Of a stretch of DNA of 64,000 nucleotides, positions 59,939 to 64,000 are shown in pieces. A model generated the notes under the pieces. That model made no database searches. It saw only the letters and a list, made by a program, of their open reading frames with translations, and was not told where the DNA came from. The translations under genes were made by a program, and so were the position numbers. Within the stretch, counting starts at the first letter, position 1. Every line of letters starts with the position of its first letter. The stretch is from NCBI GenBank assembly GCA_029204225.1, contig CM055095.1:47194510-47258509 (forward strand), read 5' to 3'. This stretch comes from Diphasiastrum complanatum. Its lineage: Eukaryota; Streptophyta; Lycopodiopsida; Lycopodiales; Lycopodiaceae.

Positions 59939-60877
59939 CATAGTTGCATTCAAACGTGCCCACGTTTGAAACGCATTTGAAACGTGGGCATTTGCATCTG
60001 AAATTTTTTTGGGGCCCTAGCACTCCAAATGGGGTCCAAATGGCCAATGGACCATGTCTAGGGCCTACCTAAAAAACTACCTACCACAAGGCTGAGACAG
60101 CTCAGCCAGCCCTCATAACTCCTTCACTAACTGCTTCTCCATCGTGGACATGAAGTGCACCCTCCATTTCTTGATAGAATCTCGCTCTCCTCTCCATATT
60201 TTGCCAAGATTTCTTGTAGGCAGGGGTTTTGGACCATGCTGGGGTAATTGAGAGCATCAGATCAGAGTTTTGAAGCTTGGTTGAGGAGATACAAGTAGCA
60301 GTTGCAAAAAAACTGGTTGTGAGGCCAAAGAATCAATCAGTTCTCTTTGGTCACTGATCAGATTCAACTGAGATTTGGAGGCAGTCTTCTAGACTCTAGG
60401 GCTCCCCATTCTAGCCATTCACATCACCATCTGCTTGGCCAAATTTATTTTGAAGAACAGTTGCAGGTTTTGGGCTTTTTGCACAATTTTCAGATCTTAA
60501 CCTCAATTTTATCAATTTTCAAAATGCCTAAGCCAAAGTCTAATGAGTGGGAGGATGTTCTGATCATTGGGGAAGCTGGTAAGCAAGGCAAGGGTGGTGG
60601 AGGCATGAAATGGATGAAATGCCGTTATTGTCAACATCATTATCAAGGGGGACATCATCATTGTAATTCGTACATACTACTGTCTAGTGTCTACATTGAA
60701 TGCTTTATTTGGTAATTATTCAACCACTTTTATGTTATGTTTGAGGTTCCAACACTTAAATTAGCACTAGTTGCTTAAAAACTTGCAAAAAAATCAAAAC
60801 AAAGGATAGGATTTTGTTTCGAACATTTGAAAATTTCTTTCAAACGTGGACGTTTGAATCATTTGAATGCAACTTTG
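59939..60877 (+). mobile_element. hAT transposon derivative (939 bp), non-autonomous
   Basis: Terminal inverted repeats: left CATAGTTGCATTCAAACG, right (reverse complement) CAAAGTTGCATTCAAATG. Flanking 8-bp duplications are CTACTAAC (59931-59938) and CTACTAGC (60878-60885), one mismatch, as expected for hAT. Subterminal CAAACGTGGGC/GCCCACGTTTG words recur at both ends (59950-59985, 60839-60857). Only an N-terminal BED-finger fragment remains inside; the DDE/hATC core is absent. Confidence 0.85.
60524..60715 (+). pseudogene. hAT transposase BED zinc-finger fragment
   Basis: MPKPKSNEWEDVLIIGE, then a glycine-rich GKQGKGGGG and MKWMKCRYCQHHYQGGHHHC. The W-x-C-x2-C followed by GG and H is the BED-finger DNA-binding layout of hAT transposases. 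The usual RIKxHL helix is degraded and the frame stops at 60713. The longer frame begins at 60347, but the ATG at 60524 fits hAT starts. Confidence 0.7.
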
Positions 60878-60885
60878 CTACTAGC

Positions 60886-61201
60886 ACATTGCACTTTGTA
60901 ACCACAACATTTAACTTGTTTAAACCACCAGTTTTATCACGAAAACCATCAATAATTAACCTAAAACCCTGTTTCACGTCCTTGATTTGATACTTCTTAT
61001 TGTCAAACCCTACCTTCTTATGATCCATCACTGCAACCCTTTATTTGTTCATTAGTAAATTGAATAGTTACTGGGTCAACCCCATGGATTTGGCACTCAT
61101 CACCAGCCGCCTAAACAACTTCATCATTGGTTAGCTCCACTTTTTGAACCAAGATTTGTTGCTTGTCATATGCCTTGTTGCACTTGAATCCACAAGCCAA
61201 T
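60886..61201 (-). pseudogene. Copia protease
   Basis: Minus-strand pieces read INWLVDSSATRHMTSNKSWF (about 61203-61144; DSS in place of DSG) and HKKVGFDNKKYQIKDVKQGF (61025-60960), followed by LNKLNVVVTKCNVLVAK up to the hAT boundary. Confidence 0.8.
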
Positions 61202-61483
61202 TTATGTCATCAATGGAGTGTTGTGATGCCAATGCCGTAGGAAATGCCATGCTTTAATCTCCATGTTGCTATCAAGATTCTCTTCGGAAAGATTGGTCAA
61301 CCGCTTCACTTTGCTCTTCTTGATATCAGCCTTCTTCTTGCGACAATCTCTAGCCCAATGTCCAAGCTTTTGGTAATAGAAACATTTGCCCTTCTTCTTG
61401 CTTGATGAGGATCCTTGATCATCATCATTCGTATTGGATTTCTTTGGGAATTTTTTAAACTTGTGCTTCTGTTTAGCTAGCAT
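61202..61483 (-). pseudogene. Copia gag C-terminus with zinc knuckle
   Basis: KQKHKFKKFPKKSNTNDDDQ, then KKKGKCFYYQKLGHWARDCR: a CCHC knuckle with the second cysteine replaced by tyrosine. Followed by a lysine-rich linker. Confidence 0.85.
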
Positions 61484-61484
61484 T

Positions 61485-62015
61485 TGTAGGAAATATAAGC
61501 CTAAGGATCCAGAATCTTAACTATTCCATCACACAAAGCATTCTCAAAAGAAAGAGAGAGATGGCTAGGAATCCTCTTGTAGAAACTCGTGGACAGCCAA
61601 GGAGAATAGTCAGTATTGCTTACAAAAGTATCTCATACAAATGGGTTGCACACATATACATAGTCCAAGATGACTATCTAACTTCATGACTATTGGCTAT
61701 TCAACTACTTGACTATTGGCTATCCAACTTTCTCTAAGTTACATAGAAAGAATAAGGTACCTCCAATATGTCACAATGGTTCTTCTCGATGGTGTAGTCG
61801 CATGTTCACATCTGATCTGTGTGGTGAACCTTGCGGCGTTGGGGTACTTAATGTGACTATTAGGCCTAGTGGACCCATGAGTCCCTACCAAGTTAATTTC
61901 ATACTAACTTAGCTACCTTAGTAGGCTTAATATAATAAATGAACCATGGTTACACAACTCTCGACCTTTTGGGTCAAAGTAACCTATGGTATTTACTTTG
62001 TACCTTTAAAGCACA
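61485..62015 (-). repeat. Copia 3' LTR (about 531 bp)
   Basis: The plus-strand left end, TGTAGGAAATATAAGCC, is repeated at 63929 at the element's other end. The minus-strand start is taken at TGTGCTTTAAAGG, after a purine-rich AAGGAGAGGTGG. Near its start, ATAGGTTACTTTGACCC resembles the LTR of the nested Copia at 22785. Confidence 0.75.
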
Positions 62016-62044
62016 TATTGCCACCTCTCCTTATGGAGGGTGTA

Positions 62045-63915
62045 GGCCTTAAGGCACACTCATAGTAGTCGAAATCTCATCCCCAATCATGTCCAACATA
62101 TAAAAGGAAAAGAATGCATAATAATGAAGCAACAAGTCGAAGGGTGAGGATTTGCATGCTCCATCCGAAGTAGGAAACCAACATAAACTCGGCAATAAGT
62201 CGAAACATGGACTTGTAATCCATCATAGGCTTCCACATCACTCGATAAAACTTCTTACCATAAGGACAATAGAAAGGGTACCAAACTCTTTTGGCATCAC
62301 ATCCTCCCAAACCTTACCATCAATGACTTGCTCACAGAGAATAGACAATGTACCAACATCATGATGAAGAGTAAGTGTAGAACCAAAAAAATCAACAAGA
62401 GGTATTGATTTTAAAGTGGCATGTGCCATTGCTTCGTAGTAAGACATTTCTTTGCTGTCCTGCAAAGTCTCCAATAGCCGACAAGGAACTGTTATGGGCT
62501 GTTCAACACTTTGCTACCCAAAGTATTCTCAACATGGACCATGTTGTCCATAATCTTTTGCAGGCCGTTCCCGAAGCATAATGGACTGCTCCTGATGTAA
62601 AATGGGTTTGTAAATGACCAAGACAAGATGATTGAACCTGCTGTCCAACATCTTCATCGTAAAAATTTGGCAAACTATCAAGAAATGCATCAACAATGGC
62701 GTCATTAAAGCTGTCCTTGGAAGAGTTATGGGATGACATAGAAGATTCTTCAAGTAATGAAAAATTCTCTCCAAACAAATGCTCGCTCTTTACACTTTGA
62801 ACAAAAGTACTAATTGACATAGACGGTTTCAAAGAGTGCTCGAATTTTTCAGCCTTTTCACTAATGCATCCATCACATGCATCAACTTGCGGCGACTTGA
62901 AAAAAGAAGATTGCTTCAACAAACTTGAACTTGCAAAAGGATGATGATTCTTTACTCGGTACATCTTCAAAAGTGTTTCCCACGCACTTTTAGAAGTCTT
63001 GCAAAATCTAAGGTGTGGTAAGATAGATCTTGTTACCAATAAAGCAATCAAGGAATGGGCTTGATCATCACGCCGATTCCAAATCTTTTACTCTTCCGAA
63101 GGTGGTGATGTCGATGTAGAAGTGCTTGCACTTGAAGATGTAGAAAGAGCCAAGGTAGGTGGCCTCTCTTTGTCACCATTAACTACTTCCCATAAACCTT
63201 TGCCAATGAGTATATTTTTGAGCCTGCAGGCACAAAGAGTAGTTGGAGCCATCCAACCTATCTTCACCCAAAAAAATACCAATTGCTTCCGATTCTTTAG
63301 CCATAACATAAAAATCAGCTTGTAGTAGATAGGAAATAGACTTTCCAAGACAAAATCTACTCAAAGGGCAACAACCTTAAAGTTGAAATTATGAGCACAA
63401 TAGATTGCAATACTCCACATGCAATTTGCTCAACAAATAATGAAATAGGTGGCTGGTTTCTGCACAAAAAACAGAATGCTCACAAATAGGTAGATTTCAA
63501 ATGAAACCAAAACCAAAACCAAAAATTTGTGGCTAAAAAGAGTGCACATTATGTGCATATAGAGCTGATGATAGCGCCCTACTCCAAGCTCACCAACAGG
63601 GAAATTTCAGCAAGAAATGTGTCCAAAACACATATATCTTCATTTGTAGAAGGGCACCCTCCTACAAAGAAGTAAATTTGAAATTTTCAGCATGTAATTG
63701 AGTCAAAATCACATGCAATTGGTTTGAGCATGGGCGCCCTACTGCTAGCTCTCAAATAGGTGAAGGTGCCCTGCAATTTCCTGCAAAAAAGTTATAAGAA
63801 GATGAACAGATTCTTTTCCTGCAAAAATCAGCAGCTTGATGAGTTTTTGCTACCAAAAGGGGAAGAAGATAGCTTCCTATTGGGTGCCCTCCTGCAAGCA
63901 ATCTGATCACCTAAA
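62045..63915 (-). pseudogene. pol-less Copia internal region: gag start plus serine-rich ORF
   Basis: Gag pieces on the minus strand are LKNILIGKGLWEVVNGDKER (63348 frame) and LLVTRSILPHLRFCKTSKSA followed by WETLLKMY (63051 frame). The frame then runs, without pol, into a serine-rich segment (SSFFKSPQVDACDGCISEKA, ENFSLLEESSMSSHNSSKDS) to 62503. A last frame (62474-62238) ends in GKVWEDVMPKEFGTL, like the start of a Copia RT (WEDAMxxE). About 1.87 kb separates primer site and 3' LTR, so protease, integrase and RT are absent. Confidence 0.6.
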
Positions 63916-63928
63916 GGCTCTGATACCA
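63916..63928 (-). other. primer-binding site, initiator-Met type
   Basis: The minus strand reads TGGTATCAGAGCC immediately after the LTR terminal CCTACA: exact match to the initiator-Met primer site. Confidence 0.9.
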
Positions 63929-64000
63929 TGTAGGAAATATAAGCCTAAGGATCCAAAATCTTAACTATTCAATCACACAAAGCATTTTCAAAAGAAAGAG
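63929..64000 (-). repeat. Copia 5' LTR, cut by the window edge
   Basis: Matches 61485-61556 with a few substitutions. Only the last 72 bases of the LTR (minus-strand sense) are in the window. Confidence 0.85.

Larger units (their letters stand above)
58090..61484 (-). mobile_element. Copia polyprotein (gag end to RNase H), interrupted by hAT
   Basis: On the minus strand the order is gag knuckle, protease, (hAT insertion 59939-60877), integrase, RT, RNase H. At 61484 it is cut by the LTR of another Copia element. No LTR of its own is visible. Confidence 0.85.

Overview
The window reads as nuclear DNA of a land plant with a large, repeat-dominated genome. The evidence is AT-rich sequence, long CT/AG and AT microsatellites, Copia and Gypsy LTR retrotransposons primed by initiator-Met or Asp tRNA, a hAT transposon, and one spliced plant-type thioredoxin-like gene. 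A Penelope-like RT relic and a bacterial-type (beta-class) DNA methyltransferase gene hint at a non-angiosperm such as a fern, lycophyte or gymnosperm. That is inference; no sequence here fixes the species.

Layout. 1.4-6.7 kb, minus strand: a Copia 3' end (LTR, polypurine tract, RT-RNase H) abuts an intron-containing DNA methyltransferase gene fragment, then a separate LTR-like element with an odd ORF. 6.7-17.9 kb: two copies of one Gypsy family lie head to head, with LTRs at 10149-10966 (minus) and 12299-13138 (plus), around a Copia relic; the second copy has its protease split by an inversion. 18.5-19.0 kb: a relic that looks like a restriction-like endonuclease domain of a LINE. 19.1-20.5 kb: the only convincing host gene, a two-exon thioredoxin-fold protein. 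21.0-27.7 kb: Gypsy relics, with a 3.3-kb Copia element inserted into a gag gene and flanked by a perfect 5-bp target duplication. 27.7-35.9 kb: decayed DNA with two fields of short palindromic repeats resembling CACTA subterminal arrays, a 158-bp AT tract and a lone LTR. 35.9-44.6 kb: an 8.7-kb minus-strand Copia unit with 236-bp LTRs, carrying further Copia material inside. 44.6-56.4 kb: mostly unassigned sequence with an LTR, a Penelope-like RT relic, tandem hairpin repeats and LINE 3' tails. 56.4-58.0 kb: an ORF1-only, half-LINE-like element. 58.1-64.0 kb: a minus-strand Copia polyprotein interrupted twice, by a 939-bp hAT derivative with a near-perfect 8-bp target duplication and by a pol-less Copia element that runs off the window.

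Nearly all coding potential is broken transposon sequence; only the thioredoxin-like gene looks functional. Relative ages can be read from the nesting. The most unusual content is the split, spliced beta-class DNA methyltransferase fragment joined to Copia pol. Others of note are the pol-less Copia elements with serine-rich ORFs, the ORF1-only LINE derivative, and the leader of the second Gypsy copy, which carries many direct and inverted copies of one 10-base word.
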